Source: a virus
Strand: one strand, 5' to 3'
IMG/VR virus record: IMGVR_UViG_3300009183_000095
Coordinates: 1 to 64,000 of that record
DNA length: 64,000 nt
In this document: positions 48,330 through 60,800 of the stretch, piece after piece
Position numbering within the stretch: position 1 is the first letter of the stretch
Layout: the number at the start of each line of letters is the position of its first letter
The notes under the pieces: generated by a model
What the model was told of the DNA's origin: nothing
The model's input: only the letters and a program-made list of their open reading frames with translations
Database searches by the model: none
Made by a program: the position numbers and the translations under genes

Positions 48330-49994
48330 TTATTTTTGCATCCAATTTTCGATAGATTCACCGACTAAATCGGTTATTCTTTCTTGACGATGATAAGGAT
48401 CCATTAATTTTTCAATATCAATTGGATCAATTACATCAGAATTATCGTTATAGATGCCAAAAGGTGTCAGTTCATCTTCGAGTCTCTGTATGTTTTCTTC
48501 TTGAAATAGTTTTCTAATATCCGTTGCCATCAATTCTCTAAAATAACCTTGGTCTACTAACCACGAGAATATAACGCAACACATGACCAAATCGTCATTA
48601 CCCTCTTCGGCTTCGTACGATGGCCCCTTGGCTACAAATCTAAACATCTCCTGTAAAGTTTCGTAGTCATTAATAATCAGCTTATCATTCTCAATCAATG
48701 ATTTAAAATTAGAGCATCCAAGCTTTTTAACTGTCTTAGTAGTTCTAACTCCAGCATGTGCCCCGCTCCCAAACCCCGAGCTTATGATTACGCCTTTGGT
48801 TTGACTTGTAGCGGTAAATAGCATTTGTTCATATTCAAGATCATGATATAATATATCGGCTACCTGCTGTCCTACATCGTTAGTTTCAACCAATACAATT
48901 GAATTATTGTAATGCTTGGCTACCTGTCTGATGACTGCTGGGTAGTTTAATGGATCAATAGTTTTATTTCGATATGTAAATACGTCTTTAAATGGATACT
49001 CGGTCACATCAAATATCTTGAATGCAGAGTAATCTCCATCTTTACCTCTTGCCGTATCTACTGCTGTTACATAAAATCTATCGGGTTCCGGCTCCTCATA
49101 AACCTTGTAATTCTCGTCTGCCTTAAGTGGATCATTATAAGACAGTTGTCTTAATTTTGTTCCTGAAATAAGGGTGGCTGACGATCCTAAAAATTCACAT
49201 TCAAACTCCTGTCTAAATTGCTCTTCAGAAGTATTTCTAATGGTTTCTTCTTTCCAGGCTTGATCTCTACCTGGAACATCAGACCAATGTACATCAATTC
49301 TCTTATAACTGTTTCTTCCCTTCTCACTATCATTCCACAATTTGTAAAATAAGTTGAGTCCATTAGGGGTTGATGTTATAATAACTTTGGTGGTTTCACC
49401 TGATGATATAGTTGGATATACAGATGAAAAGAAACTACTCTGTATATTAGACGGAACGAACGCAAATTCATCTAGGTAAATTAAGTTCTGAGACGTACCA
49501 CGGATGGCAGAAGAAGCGGTTGAGCTTGCTTGGATCTCAGATCCATTTTCCAGTTTAATATTACCTTTATTCCATTCTACAATACCCTGCTGCAGCCATT
49601 TTGGTAAATGTTCATACGCAAGTTGTATTCTAGAAAGGATCTCTACTGCCTGAGCCTCTTTGTTAGCAAGAATCGCTATTGAGTACTGTTCATTGAACAA
49701 CACACTCCACAACATAAACCCGACCACGGTTGTAGTTTTACCAACCTGTCGAGGCATTTTACAAATAGTAAAGCGCTCTCTATAGAAGGTACTAAGCATA
49801 TCCTTTTGAAAGGAGTATGGCTCAAATGGTACCAATCCTCTATCAACGTGAACAATCTTAACATAATTTTCAATAAAGTATACCGGATCTCTGGCACACC
49901 TAATATATTCTTTGACTTGTTCAGGTGTCCATTCTATCTGGACATCACTTCGTTTTAGATTCCTGTTACCAAGGTACGTATCATTTTTGCTCAT
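48330..49994 (-). CDS. 17: Terminase large subunit gp17
   Basis: A 554-residue packaging motor. Walker A-like MPRQVGKTT near 98-106, Walker B LIYLDEFAFV near 170-179, and in the nuclease domain VTAVDTARGKDGDYSAFKI near 311-329 and NDDLVMCCVIFSW. It cuts concatemers and pumps DNA into the head. Length near T4 gp17 (610). Confidence 0.95.
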   Translation of the reverse strand: MSKNDTYLGNRNLKRSDVQIEWTPEQVKEYIRCARDPVYFIENYVKIVHVDRGLVPFEPYSFQKDMLSTFYRERFTICKMPRQVGKTTTVVGFMLWSVLFNEQYSIAILANKEAQAVEILSRIQLAYEHLPKWLQQGIVEWNKGNIKLENGSEIQASSTASSAIRGTSQNLIYLDEFAFVPSNIQSSFFSSVYPTISSGETTKVIITSTPNGLNLFYKLWNDSEKGRNSYKRIDVHWSDVPGRDQAWKEETIRNTSEEQFRQEFECEFLGSSATLISGTKLRQLSYNDPLKADENYKVYEEPEPDRFYVTAVDTARGKDGDYSAFKIFDVTEYPFKDVFTYRNKTIDPLNYPAVIRQVAKHYNNSIVLVETNDVGQQVADILYHDLEYEQMLFTATSQTKGVIISSGFGSGAHAGVRTTKTVKKLGCSNFKSLIENDKLIINDYETLQEMFRFVAKGPSYEAEEGNDDLVMCCVIFSWLVDQGYFRELMATDIRKLFQEENIQRLEDELTPFGIYNDNSDVIDPIDIEKLMDPYHRQERITDLVGESIENWMQK

Positions 49995-50355
49995 TCTGTC
50001 GTTTTAAGAATTGTTGTAATTCGGTAGTACTACCAACAAATAAGTTGTTATTGATAGTTTTTGGTTGATGTGGATCACTGGCTTCAATATCTTTTTGCTT
50101 TTTCTTTAATTCAAGCAAATCTTTATTTATTTCAGCCATGTTTTTGATAAGAGTGGCAGCCACTTCGTAAGCACGAGGATGTTGTGACATGCCAGCCACA
50201 TCTAATATACCGTTGAGTGCTTCGTTGCCTTTCTCTATGATGTTAATCATATTGCCGCGAGCATACTCGTAATCATTTGGAGTTTTTTCCAAAATAACTT
50301 CTGTCTTCTTATCCGGTAACGGCATTAAATCTAATGCCTGATCAATTTGTTTCAT
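49981..50355 (-). CDS. 16: Terminase small subunit gp16
   Basis: A 124-residue helical protein. ANGN-like DYEYARGNMINIIEKGNEAL and PRAYEVAATLIKNMAEINKD are the gp16 core helices. Shorter than T4 gp16 (164). It overlaps gp17 by 14 bases and gp15 by four. Confidence 0.88.
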   Translation of the reverse strand: MKQIDQALDLMPLPDKKTEVILEKTPNDYEYARGNMINIIEKGNEALNGILDVAGMSQHPRAYEVAATLIKNMAEINKDLLELKKKQKDIEASDPHQPKTINNNLFVGSTTELQQFLKRQNEQK

Positions 50356-51167
50356 ACACTACTCCTGGTTATCACATAATCCCAATCAGTATTAGAGGCA
50401 ATTGTAGATCTATCAACAGTTAGAGAGGCATTGGTAGTAGCAGTACCGTTAGCCAATTGACCTGGATAAACTGTAACGTTTTCTTCTGGAAGGGATGTTA
50501 TATCTGTAGTTGAATAGAAGTTAGTGTTGGCAAGAGTAATAATACCAGATCTGGTAATTGGACCAAATAAGTAAGTCTTCATAGTGAAGTCTAAAGTCCA
50601 AATTATTATTCTTCTTTCGTCAGCAGCACCTTCATAATTATCTTGTACCGTTACGTTATTAATAATGGTAGGAATATCTAAAGCGAGATTTATTTCAGGA
50701 ATCAATTGAACGGTAGCTGTCCATTCAGGAGAAAAATAAGGAAGAATTTGTTCAACAATTCTTGTTCCATCTTCAGCATTTCTTACCATAATATTCAATG
50801 AAAATCCAATATTGTATGGTACTGGATTATATACGTAGCGATTTTGTGTTGCTGGATCATCACCAGTAGTAGTTGCTTTTACTCTAAACTTATTAACGGT
50901 AGGCAATTTACGCTGAGGGTCGTATTGTAGTGATGTCATCTCAAATGACATTCTAGGTAATATTACTGCAACCGGTCTTGTTAAAGAGGGGTCAGCTACT
51001 ACTCTTGAAAGAGTCTTCTCTTTCGGTCCGTAAGTAATAGGAACCTTAACTGTCTGCACCTCAACCCCGCTACTATCGTCTCTAGTAATAAAGATATCGT
51101 TAAACAAAGTACCAAAAAGAATTACATTTTTTCTTAATGTCTTATGATAGAAGGTATGTCCAAACAT
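50352..51167 (-). CDS. 15: Tail sheath stabiliser gp15
   Basis: A 271-residue tail terminator. FYHKTLRKNVILFGTLFNDI at the start, VPITYGPKEKTLSRV and LPRMSFEMTSLQYDPQRKL are typical. It joins tail and neck. Length matches T4 gp15 (272). Confidence 0.92.
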   Translation of the reverse strand: MFGHTFYHKTLRKNVILFGTLFNDIFITRDDSSGVEVQTVKVPITYGPKEKTLSRVVADPSLTRPVAVILPRMSFEMTSLQYDPQRKLPTVNKFRVKATTTGDDPATQNRYVYNPVPYNIGFSLNIMVRNAEDGTRIVEQILPYFSPEWTATVQLIPEINLALDIPTIINNVTVQDNYEGAADERRIIIWTLDFTMKTYLFGPITRSGIITLANTNFYSTTDITSLPEENVTVYPGQLANGTATTNASLTVDRSTIASNTDWDYVITRSSV

Positions 51168-51898
51168 TAGAACGTACCCCCTTCACTGAAAGGATCTATT
51201 TCACTAAAATCCATAAATTCATCTGATTCAGTTTCTATTTCATCATTATCTGCGGTTGGGTCCATTAAATTCTCATCAAAGTTTTCATTAAGCAATCTAG
51301 ACCCGTCCTCTAATAGTATAGAGTAGGGATTACTATCTTCAGTATAGATACCAAAGTTAGTAGAGGTAAGATTAAAGTTTCTGTAGATATTATCAATAGC
51401 TGTAATACCAGTATTGAATTGTTGACCACTGTATTCGAATAATTCACATACTAGATCAAAGGTCTGTAGTGAACCTAATTGATAGAATATTGCTTCATGC
51501 TCAACAAATTTAATCTCATAAAGCTTGTTATTGATTGGAAAGAATATTAAATCACCTTCATTAGGTCTTACCAGTCTAGCGCTCGCTCCTACTTCGTCGT
51601 GGAATACTCTTCTGGATATAGTGAAGGTAATTCTATCTCTTATTTCAAGATTAAATTTAGTTAATAGATCTCCATCCCCCTCAAACCCTTGTACATTTTT
51701 AATGTACATTTCAACAAAGAACGGTTTATTGTATTGAGCTAGAGGATCTTCTCCGTAAATACCATCGTATGCCACCAGTGTCTTAGGCATATAATACATG
51801 TCCATGCCGTACATCCTAATAGACTCAATTATTAAATTTTCTATTAATAATTGTTCTTGGCTGGACTGGTAGTTGTTGAAGAAGACATTTGTTGGCAT
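51167..51898 (-). CDS. 14: Neck protein gp14
   Basis: A 243-residue neck protein. QEQLLIENLIIESIRMYGMD and YYMPKTLVAYDGIYGEDPLA open it, GDLIFFPINNKLYEIKFVEH lies near the middle. The C-terminal 60 residues are acidic. Length matches T4 gp14 (256). Confidence 0.92.
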   Translation of the reverse strand: MPTNVFFNNYQSSQEQLLIENLIIESIRMYGMDMYYMPKTLVAYDGIYGEDPLAQYNKPFFVEMYIKNVQGFEGDGDLLTKFNLEIRDRITFTISRRVFHDEVGASARLVRPNEGDLIFFPINNKLYEIKFVEHEAIFYQLGSLQTFDLVCELFEYSGQQFNTGITAIDNIYRNFNLTSTNFGIYTEDSNPYSILLEDGSRLLNENFDENLMDPTADNDEIETESDEFMDFSEIDPFSEGGTF

Positions 51899-51899
51899 G

Positions 51900-52643
51900 T
51901 TATCCTATCATATCCATTGCTGGAAGAGAAAGATTAGTAACCATTTGATATTCCATCTCTTTAATCTCAGCATCTGCTTCTTCGTATATTTTTTGCCCGT
52001 TAAATTGAACACCACCTGGTAATTGTAGACCTTCAAACTTTTTCAAGTTATTACCCCACTGCCTTTTAATAAGAGCGGTACAGTAATTACCTAACCAACG
52101 ATCACCCCAGGCGTCGTTGTAAATATCCGGATCTACTACTTGATATGCTTCTACTACTACAAATTGCCCGGTTTCAATCTTATCCATATCCATATCTAAC
52201 CACAACTGGTTTCTATGTCTATTGTATCTGATAGGATTTTGACCAACCAGCATTTCTTGCACCATACCTAAATGCTGCATAACCATGTAATAAGGTACCA
52301 TGGATACTGATGTTAGAGTGTATAAATCGTTTAACGCTATTTGATAACGAATATTAAATAGATCTTGAGTGCCAACTGTAACATCACCAATTGGAAAAAT
52401 ACGAACAGCCCCTATAATGTTTTGGGGTAGTGTAATGTATTTGTTTGCTTTATCAGTATCGGTCATTTGATACTTGTAGTAGATTCTTTCGGAACCATCA
52501 AAGTGATAATCCCAATAGTATTTAAGAGCTTCGTCGATGCGATCATCTACTTGATCATCATCGACGTTAATCTCTATAACTGGTTTGCCTAGTTTTCTAA
52601 GGCAATATTCTTTAAATTCGTCGCGAGAGGTTGGAATGGCCAT
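51900..52643 (-). CDS. 13: Neck protein gp13
   Basis: A 247-residue head-completion protein. SRDEFKEYCLRKLGKPVIEI and VDDDQVDDRIDEALKYYWDY at the start, and DPDIYNDAWGDRWLGNYCTA later are family landmarks. Slightly shorter than T4 gp13 (309). It follows directly on the fibre assembly gene. Confidence 0.92.
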   Translation of the reverse strand: MAIPTSRDEFKEYCLRKLGKPVIEINVDDDQVDDRIDEALKYYWDYHFDGSERIYYKYQMTDTDKANKYITLPQNIIGAVRIFPIGDVTVGTQDLFNIRYQIALNDLYTLTSVSMVPYYMVMQHLGMVQEMLVGQNPIRYNRHRNQLWLDMDMDKIETGQFVVVEAYQVVDPDIYNDAWGDRWLGNYCTALIKRQWGNNLKKFEGLQLPGGVQFNGQKIYEEADAEIKEMEYQMVTNLSLPAMDMIG

Positions 52644-52661
52644 ACTAACTCCTTTTAAGAG

Positions 52662-52669
52662 TATTTATG
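52662..52669 (-). promoter_or_regulatory. Possible late promoter box of gp13
   Basis: CATAAATA on the minus strand, one mismatch to the late box, 19 bases before the gp13 ATG. Confidence 0.4.
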
Positions 52670-52681
52670 GTATCGCGATTA

Positions 52682-53086
52682 TTAAGGTTTAGCCGGCCAG
52701 TTCAATTCGAACGGGTCTTGGCCGGACTGTGGTAGGTCCCTTAATGCTTGAATATATGTTAAAACAGGGGTAATGTTTTCTGACGGAGTAGCGTTAATTG
52801 CCACTTGTTGATTATATCGATCAACTCTCCAAAGAACTTCTTGCATTCTCTTTTCGCGCTCAACCCTTATTTCTCTCCACTTTAATTCATTATCCAGATA
52901 CCATTGTTTGCTTTCAAAATTCCAAGAATGGTAGTCTGAAGGTCTCATTGGTACAGATGGGTCTTCATACCTTCTTGGAGATCCTTGATAGTATTCTAAA
53001 GTGACCGAATCTACATACGTCTGCATTGTAACTACAGACGAATTCTGTTGTATGAATTGACTAATTTGTGATGGTAGATCTGCCAT
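52682..53086 (-). CDS. Tail fibre assembly chaperone-like protein
   Basis: A 134-residue protein. The C-terminal stretch TYIQALRDLPQSGQDPFELN is the pattern (YRQALRDxPxQ-x-P-x-x-x-WP) of phage tail assembly chaperones linked to fibre genes. The N-terminal half has many Tyr and Trp (PSDYHSWNFESKQWYLDNEL). It lies directly after a giant collagen-like fibre gene, which fits a chaperone or fibre-attached role. Confidence 0.7.
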   Translation of the reverse strand: MADLPSQISQFIQQNSSVVTMQTYVDSVTLEYYQGSPRRYEDPSVPMRPSDYHSWNFESKQWYLDNELKWREIRVEREKRMQEVLWRVDRYNQQVAINATPSENITPVLTYIQALRDLPQSGQDPFELNWPAKP

Positions 53087-53087
53087 T

Positions 53088-56000
53088 TTAGTATCCTGTC
53101 ATTGTTGGAAGTAACACGATTCTGTAGAAGTTGTTTTGAGTCAACGAACCTACCGTAAACGAGTTAGCAGTAAACGTTGTTAGTGCTGTAGTAGTATGGG
53201 AAACGTTACCGGTTGCACCATAGAACGCACCGTAGTTAATTACCCATCCTGCCATAGGTGTCCATGGTAAGTATAAGTTCTTAGTTACAGAGGTTGCAGC
53301 AGCTTTAAATACTCCAGAATCGTATACAGCGTTAAATGTTGCTGGCTTCCAGTTTCTAACAGTGCTCATACCACCTAGAGTAATTTCACCTAAGCTATGG
53401 TATTGAGAGTTAGATCCAGGTCTGTAATATGTTTTTATTAAACCGTTTATATTACTACTATATTGATTTGGTAAATTAAATCCAGTTCCTGTACCATTAT
53501 TAAATCTTACATCTGGAGACATTACTACCCCGGCATTCCAAGAAGAATCATACACGCTACTAGAAATGTAAGTATTAACAAAATGGTATTGATCGGCATA
53601 TGCCCAGCCCTGTTGTGCATGAGCATATGCATTACCTTGTAGTGCTTCACCGTTCACATACAAAGATGGTGCTATTGTATATGTGGTGTTAGTTGCAATA
53701 GTATTGATTGTATTCTGGCTCAATGTAACAGTAGCGCCACCACCATTAGTTCTAGAAATAGAAGTAATGTACATATATTGGCCGTTAGTTGCATTACTAG
53801 AAACAAGACCGGTGCCAGTCAAGGTATAGTTTCTACGTAATCTTCTAATTGCTTGATTGTTAGTTGTATTAGAAGCAATTGTCATTGTTGTAGAGTTATT
53901 AGCGAACGTAGCACCCAATGTAAAGTTCGGGAAGCCAGTTGCGTCTAATGCTGTATACATCAATAGGGTATTACCAGCCAAGTTAGCAGAAATTTCATGA
54001 CCTGTTGGGCAGTAAATTCTAAACTTAGATAGCGGTTGGAATGTCATGGTAATGTTATTTCCAAGCGCGGAGGCATTTGCGGTACTCTCAGTGTACATAG
54101 AATACAACGTAGTAGTCGTGTCACCAACATTGAAGTAGCAGAAAGTAGCTGCTGGAATACCAGTACCTGTTACATAGTAATAACCTGGTGCATGGGCCCA
54201 TGAGGCTGTTGGGAATACAGTATTACCAGAATATAGGTACATTGTAGAATTGCTCGCCAATGTATTGGCTGTACGGGTAAACGATGCACCGCTGTTAGCT
54301 GGGTTAGAGTATTCAATACTGTAAATATGGGAACCAATTGGTATACCGTTACCTTGAACACCAGTTCCTACCGGAACCCATTGCATACCGTTTGCACTGT
54401 AAGTATAGCAGTTAACAATAGATGAAGCAAACGTAGGTGAGGCTGGATTATCGTAGTTAGAGTTAGAAGCAAATACAGGGGTAATAGTTAATGCATTGTT
54501 AACCATATGCTTATGAGCAACGTATGGTCCCCCTTCTACCTCTATTGTTCCAACGAACCCGTTAAGGGCAGATGCTGTAGTGCTTAATGCACCTAAAGTA
54601 AGGGTTGTAAGTGAATTCATGCCTGCAGCAACAGTACCACCGTAGTTCCAAACCGGTATACCGTCTATAGTCATAGAGGTAGAATTGAATGGATTTTGAG
54701 GGTTATGAGAAACAACTAATTCATGTTCTGCTTCATCACCAAAATCGATAATATTTGGTGGTTGGAATGCACTTAATAGATCCCAGGTAGAACCAGTAGA
54801 TGACAAATAAACAGTAAGTCGTCTATCACCTGCATTAGTAGTATTAGCTAATGCACCGTATTGTATGTAGATACCTGAAGTACCACCGGAGACTGACGCC
54901 AGCGTACGGATAGCTTGCACAGCACTGTTAACATAGTTCTTGTTAATATCACTGATACGGAATCTAAATCTTGTTGACCATGGACGACCCAAGACAGATC
55001 TTGAACCATAAATTTCATAACCGGCTGGAATAGCGGCGGTTGCATTCATATGGTTAAAGTGGAATCTGTTAGAGTAATAATGAGGTGAATTATTAGGAGC
55101 AGCAACTACCCCTACACCTCTCATCATAATATCAGATACTTGAGAGTTAGCATCGCTGCCAGTATAAGACCAACCACCTGCAGCTAATGCAGCTGCAGCA
55201 CCGGTGATAACTTGGTCTCTAAGCTTCCAAGGAGTTTGTATAATGTTAGGAGTTAAACTGTTAGTATTAGCCAGGTAATCGTAGTAACCTGCATTATGCA
55301 TGTTGGGCAAGTATACTGATAGATCGGAAGTATTAGCTGACTTAATAAACAAGTTAGCCATACCACCTTCAGTACCTATTACAGTCCAAGAGCCTGTACC
55401 GTCTACAGAATAAGGAGTAAATTTATATGGTAATGCAAATGTTCCAGTACCCGACCTTGTAGATCTCTTACCTACGTGTCTAATATATGTTGCTGTTGCA
55501 TCTGTAGGTGCAGTTCCTTCATAATATAACTGGAACGGTTGTTTGTGATTAATTAAAATAAATCCAAACGTATTGTATAGAGGTGTAAAGAAGGAATTAG
55601 AAAAATAGTTGGCAGGTAATTGATATGGAGGAGTATTAATAGGTGCATATCTACCTCTCAAGACATCATAGCTTGGTTCAGTGTTACCTTTAACAGAGTA
55701 TACAAGGTTGGCAGACCCGGCTACCGATAGGTAGAATACTCGAGAAGAGCCTGAGTTTGGACGGGCAAAGTTAGTTGGGGTTACTACGTATGGCGAACCT
55801 ATAGTACCAGCACCAGAAATAGTACATACAGTATTTGGATAATGATTAGTTTTTACCCATCCATCAGTATATGGACCAGCAAAGTCTAAATAGGTACCGG
55901 AAGTATTAGCAGCTAATTGAGATGCCCATGTAAAGCCATATTGAGATATATCAATTAAATAAGCATTACTATTGGCATCATTAGTCATTGCGTAGAAAGA

Positions 56001-57851
56001 AGATATTACTGTATTAGTAGACTCCCCTACAGCATCAGTAGCGCCATCTTTTGTATATGCTAATTCAATTAAACCTGACCAGTTAGTAAATGTAACGTGG
56101 TTGTTAAGTGAGTTGAAAGTACCGGACTGACTAAACAAAGACTGAGCTACAGAACTGCTCAAACCATTTGGCTGTGAATTCCATACCCCGTAGGTGGTGA
56201 ATCTATCTCTTATGTCTTGCAATACTATATTAGCATCAGGTGAATGATCAATAATTAATTCATCTTCGGTATGTCTATATAGACTGTTAGTAGTATCATA
56301 TAGTAAATAATACTTTTTAAACCAATTATGTCCCCAGTAATCGTTGGTGATTAAGGCACTAACGTATGAGTTAGCGCCGCTGCCAGATGGAAGCACTGGT
56401 AATGCATTTTGGTTAGTATAGTCTATACCGTTGAATGAGTTACCTTGGGCTTGTACACCTGGGTAAATACCCTCAGTTGGGAACGGTACACTATTAGCTT
56501 TAAAGTTACCAAGATATAGATCAGCAGATTGATTGTATAGGTATCTTGCTGAACCTTGAACTGCATCACCTTTTTGGCCTTGAGAGCCGGTACTACCAGT
56601 GGCGCCAACCTCACCTTTTTGACCTTTGTCGCCTTTGGAACCAGCAGATGAAAGATATACAACAGCGTTGTTAGTGGCAGCTACACCAGTATTAGATACT
56701 AATGTAGCACTGAAGGTTTGGAATGGAACAGGTGCAGCAGTGTTAGTAACTGCTGCACCGGTAGGAACATATACAGCATAGTTAGTAGCATTAGAGTACA
56801 CAGTCATTGGCAAACCGTTGCCTGCCAGATATGAAATATAAGTGTTTTCAGACGTTAGAGAAGAATTACTTGAAATATAAACGTTACCGCCACTGTAGGA
56901 AAAGACAACGTTAGAATAAACTACATTTCCTTGTTGTATTAATACTTCATCTAGATACCATTTTTGGTATTGTATATAAGGGTTTGAACCGATACCTTGG
57001 AAGTTTTGAACCAAAGTAAAGTAATTGGTATTACCAGAAGAAGGTATAAAGGTGTTATCTATTACTGAGTTGGTCCAAGCCCCAGCCGACAAGCTTAAGC
57101 TGCCTAAAAGACTAACTGCGGATGAATTAACGGAGTATACACGTACAGGGTAAGTATTGGTCCAATCGGAGTTAGCTCCTGCCAAAATATTCAGTCTAAG
57201 TAATGTATTTGATCCAAAGGTAGATGAGTTAAGGTTCTTAGAAACTATAGACCTTAAAACATAATAATTACTTGTGTAAAATCCAGAATCGTAGTAAACA
57301 TAACCATTAGAAAATCCAATATATGTACCGTCTGAACCAGCGGGAGCAGTAATGTTAGTATTAGATAGGTACCCATATGAGTTTGAAACGTACCCAGCAT
57401 TGTAAGATTGTATGCTATAACTACTAGTCCAAGATGACCCAGTAGTAGTATTCTGCCATGCACTTACAAAGTTGGCACTATTTGCGCCATTATTCATATC
57501 ATCATTTAAGGCAGTTACAAGAGTTGTAAATCCAATAGCTTGCGTAGCAGTAATAGGGAAGACATTTGCATATGTTCTGGCAGTAATTTGACCTACTAAA
57601 CCAGAGCCTGCAGGTCCAGTGGCACCGGTCGATCCAGTCGATCCTGTATCCCCTTTAGCCCCCGTCGATCCTGTATCACCTTTATCCCCCTTAGTTCCAG
57701 CGCCAACTTCACCTTTGGCACCTGTCGAGCCGGTACTACCAGTGGCGCCAACCTCACCTTTAAGGCCTTTGTCGCCAAGTTCACCTTTTTGGCCTTTTTC
57801 GCCTTTAGGGATGTTGTTTTGAATTAAATCTGTTAAATTTATAGTTGCCAT
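53088..57851 (-). CDS. Giant collagen-like tail fibre protein
   Basis: A 1587-residue structural protein. Residues 16-84 are Gly-X-Y repeats ([16 protein letters not shown]) with a second tract near 405-430. Between and after them lie long beta-rich, Asn/Ser/Thr/Tyr/Gly-rich regions that look like fibre shafts and a lectin-like concanavalin-type domain around 1030-1110 ([13 protein letters not shown], then [12 protein letters not shown]). It is probably a receptor-binding fibre. It is followed by the assembly chaperone-like gene. Confidence 0.8.
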   Translation of the reverse strand: MATINLTDLIQNNIPKGEKGQKGELGDKGLKGEVGATGSTGSTGAKGEVGAGTKGDKGDTGSTGAKGDTGSTGSTGATGPAGSGLVGQITARTYANVFPITATQAIGFTTLVTALNDDMNNGANSANFVSAWQNTTTGSSWTSSYSIQSYNAGYVSNSYGYLSNTNITAPAGSDGTYIGFSNGYVYYDSGFYTSNYYVLRSIVSKNLNSSTFGSNTLLRLNILAGANSDWTNTYPVRVYSVNSSAVSLLGSLSLSAGAWTNSVIDNTFIPSSGNTNYFTLVQNFQGIGSNPYIQYQKWYLDEVLIQQGNVVYSNVVFSYSGGNVYISSNSSLTSENTYISYLAGNGLPMTVYSNATNYAVYVPTGAAVTNTAAPVPFQTFSATLVSNTGVAATNNAVVYLSSAGSKGDKGQKGEVGATGSTGSQGQKGDAVQGSARYLYNQSADLYLGNFKANSVPFPTEGIYPGVQAQGNSFNGIDYTNQNALPVLPSGSGANSYVSALITNDYWGHNWFKKYYLLYDTTNSLYRHTEDELIIDHSPDANIVLQDIRDRFTTYGVWNSQPNGLSSSVAQSLFSQSGTFNSLNNHVTFTNWSGLIELAYTKDGATDAVGESTNTVISSFYAMTNDANSNAYLIDISQYGFTWASQLAANTSGTYLDFAGPYTDGWVKTNHYPNTVCTISGAGTIGSPYVVTPTNFARPNSGSSRVFYLSVAGSANLVYSVKGNTEPSYDVLRGRYAPINTPPYQLPANYFSNSFFTPLYNTFGFILINHKQPFQLYYEGTAPTDATATYIRHVGKRSTRSGTGTFALPYKFTPYSVDGTGSWTVIGTEGGMANLFIKSANTSDLSVYLPNMHNAGYYDYLANTNSLTPNIIQTPWKLRDQVITGAAAALAAGGWSYTGSDANSQVSDIMMRGVGVVAAPNNSPHYYSNRFHFNHMNATAAIPAGYEIYGSRSVLGRPWSTRFRFRISDINKNYVNSAVQAIRTLASVSGGTSGIYIQYGALANTTNAGDRRLTVYLSSTGSTWDLLSAFQPPNIIDFGDEAEHELVVSHNPQNPFNSTSMTIDGIPVWNYGGTVAAGMNSLTTLTLGALSTTASALNGFVGTIEVEGGPYVAHKHMVNNALTITPVFASNSNYDNPASPTFASSIVNCYTYSANGMQWVPVGTGVQGNGIPIGSHIYSIEYSNPANSGASFTRTANTLASNSTMYLYSGNTVFPTASWAHAPGYYYVTGTGIPAATFCYFNVGDTTTTLYSMYTESTANASALGNNITMTFQPLSKFRIYCPTGHEISANLAGNTLLMYTALDATGFPNFTLGATFANNSTTMTIASNTTNNQAIRRLRRNYTLTGTGLVSSNATNGQYMYITSISRTNGGGATVTLSQNTINTIATNTTYTIAPSLYVNGEALQGNAYAHAQQGWAYADQYHFVNTYISSSVYDSSWNAGVVMSPDVRFNNGTGTGFNLPNQYSSNINGLIKTYYRPGSNSQYHSLGEITLGGMSTVRNWKPATFNAVYDSGVFKAAATSVTKNLYLPWTPMAGWVINYGAFYGATGNVSHTTTALTTFTANSFTVGSLTQNNFYRIVLLPTMTGY
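56560..56645 (-). repeat. Collagen-like tract, inner
   Basis: Gly-X-Y triplets ([16 protein letters not shown] and on) within the giant fibre gene; the DNA is similar to part of the tract at 57600-57806. Confidence 0.75.
57600..57806 (-). repeat. Collagen-like tract, N-terminal
   Basis: About 23 Gly-X-Y triplets at the N-terminus of the giant fibre, rich in KGD, KGE and GSTG. At DNA level short units recur nearly unchanged, so slippage and recombination are likely here. Confidence 0.8.
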
Positions 57852-57854
57852 ATA

Positions 57855-60800
57855 TTATGCCTGACTCTCTGTCCAAGAAATACGACCGGTAATTTGAAAC
57901 GGATTAGTTGCCGTAACCGTTGAAGGATCTTCTACCAGTCTTGCCGTTATTGTTAGTACATCCGGACCATCCGGATAAGCGTTATCTCCACCCAATATAG
58001 CGTTTCCTAATGTTGCTACTTCGCCTAATGTCAATGATGTTGCAGTCTGTGTACGAGCTGTGTTACCTGAGGAGCCTTGTGCACGGAAAGAATAAACCTT
58101 AACACCGCTAGTTGATGAATTCAAAGAATCATGGTAAATAACTTGTGATAAACTAGGAGGATTTACTCGAACCCAGTTACTACTATCGATACGTGAATTT
58201 AATACCAAAGAAACCTCAACGGAATGCGTAGTTAAAATACTGACACTAGAAAGTATAAGCTGCATTCTATTTATAATTTCGCGCTCACCTAAGCTTCCAA
58301 TAGTGCCAGAATCTACAGATGGCGATAATCTAATAGAAATTAAAGGTATGTCATAAACTAATGAATCTTGACCGGCAGTAATTGTATATGTAGAAGCTTG
58401 TCCTGCCGATGCTGCTGCGGTAGGTGCAGAATCTATCATCATTAATGTTCTATAGCCAATCGAGGTACCGTTAGCATACTTAATAGGGTAGCTTGGTTGA
58501 TATGGCTGATATGGAATAATCTTATTAGAAGTTGGTAGTGTAGTTTTTGTTCCGGCTGGAATATTATTACCAGAAATAGGCAACCCTGTAGCTACTGATG
58601 AAAGAGTAGCAGCAGGTGTAATTACTGTTACTGCATAACCCACAGACAATAAACCGTTATTTGAGACGTATGGCTGAGAAGTACCTTCAATATAACCGGA
58701 GAACGTAATTTGTGAATTTCCAGTAAACGTTAATTGATTACCTGAAGCAGTAAATAAGTAAGCTTTATCATCATCGTATCTACCATCCATAATAACCGAT
58801 GTGCCCCAGTGAGCTAGAGCTGGTACGTAAGAAGGAGAACCAGAACTAGATACTTCGTATCTACAAGGTAAGTTACCCGATCTTAGATAAGCTTCTGTTT
58901 TCTGGTTATTGTGAATGAATTCGTGAACATACTGAACACGACCCTCTGTATCTTTAAATCCAAATCTAACCTTACCGGCACCATACCAAGAATAATCAAT
59001 GTACGCCATTTGAATTTTGTGTATATCTAGAGTATATCCGGTAGGACCGGTTCCATCACACTCATCTATAGTCCAACTAGACTGCGCAGTACGGGTTGTT
59101 TCTGTAAGGGTAACTATTATGTTAGAGGCGCTAGTACCTCTATAAAAAGGTGAAATATTAAAAGAAGTATCGCTGTTTACTTGTAGTACCTTATAGCTCT
59201 GACCTTTAATAACAACATAATCACCTGCACTTATTTGAGATGAATAAAGTGTACCAGAACCAGTAACTAACCCGCTTTTAAAGCTTACCGTAGCTGTACC
59301 GCTTAATTGACTTGTACTAGATCTTCTACATGCATATAAACTGTTTCCATCATACTCCCAAAATAATCCGTTTTGATCATCAAATAATCCTAACCTTAAA
59401 GCACAATTATTCCAGGAATTAACGTAGTACTGTACCTTACCTCCAGCGGTTGTTCCTGATGGACCTCCAGATTGATTAACAGTAATAGAGAATGTATATG
59501 GATCAACAACTGTAATGTAGTAGCTTTGATTCCATCCTGAGTCAGTGGCTCCAGAAATGGTTACTTGAGAGCCGGTAGCTAATCTATGTGGATTACGAGT
59601 ATATACGGTTCCAGTTGCCGACCCTCCACTGTATGATGTTCTTGTTAAACTATCAATTACAGTTGAAGGTGAGAAGTTAATGGCTAGTGATACTTGAATG
59701 CCTTTACCTGATTGGTAACGGAAATATTTTCTAGTTTGTCTAATCATCGTACTAGACGGATTAGTACTTGGAATTAGTTCTACCCCTCCATCATATGGTC
59801 TATGTAAAGCAAACCCATCAGACCTTAAGTATAATTGAGTTTTAATACTGTAAGCTAGGCCAGTTCCGTTAGCGGGAGCTGAATCATTTACTGACATACT
59901 AGTCTTAGAAAACACAGCGTTAACAGTGGTAGAAAATGTATTACCTAATGTAAAGAAAGCATTAGCAGTAATAGAAATACCAGCACCTCCTGTTGCAGGT
60001 ACTACAATACCGTTTATATCTGAATTGATTGCATCAAAGTAAGTATTGTAAATTCTAAATTGGTTGGTTGGTGTAACTGTATTAGAAACGTTTACATAAT
60101 AGAATGTATTGGTTTGTATTGAAACACCAGTATTAGTATTAAACTTAATAGCTGTACCATCAATAGACATATTGTGGGCGGCATTGACGATAAACGTACC
60201 GTTGGTGGTATTAGCATCTGTACAAGTTAGAAGAGCTGTATTACCGGGGTAATAAATTTTAAGTGAACTGCCTTTCTTATAATAAGCAGTAAAGTTAGTA
60301 CCATTACCTGTGATTGTTTTTGTATTAGCGGTTACGTTAACGTTACCATATCCTAATGGTTCCCCAATCATAGAATTAGTAGATAGAGTGTGAACCCCGG
60401 ACCCGGTAGTAGATAAGTTTACTAAATTTTGGGATAATAATGCATCTGTTTTTGTATATGACAAATACACCCAATCATTAGTTAACTTAATAACGTAATA
60501 ATTTGTATTGTTTGCAAGTCCTCCGCCAATAGCTGACCCAGTAGTTGAGTAAGTAACTTGAGTACCAGTTCTCATTCTGTGATCTGGGATAAAGATGGCA
60601 GAATTTGTTAGGTTAACCGCGGAGTTTCCAGAAAAGTTTTTAATTCTATTAAATACAGCTTTACCCGCATACATTGTAAAAGATGTAGAGTTTGACGTTG
60701 CATTAATTGTATATACACCGTCACTAGAGCCAACATTCTCATTGGTAATAAGTTGTGTACCTTGGGATGCAGTGGTTAAATCAAACATTTCAGCTTGAAG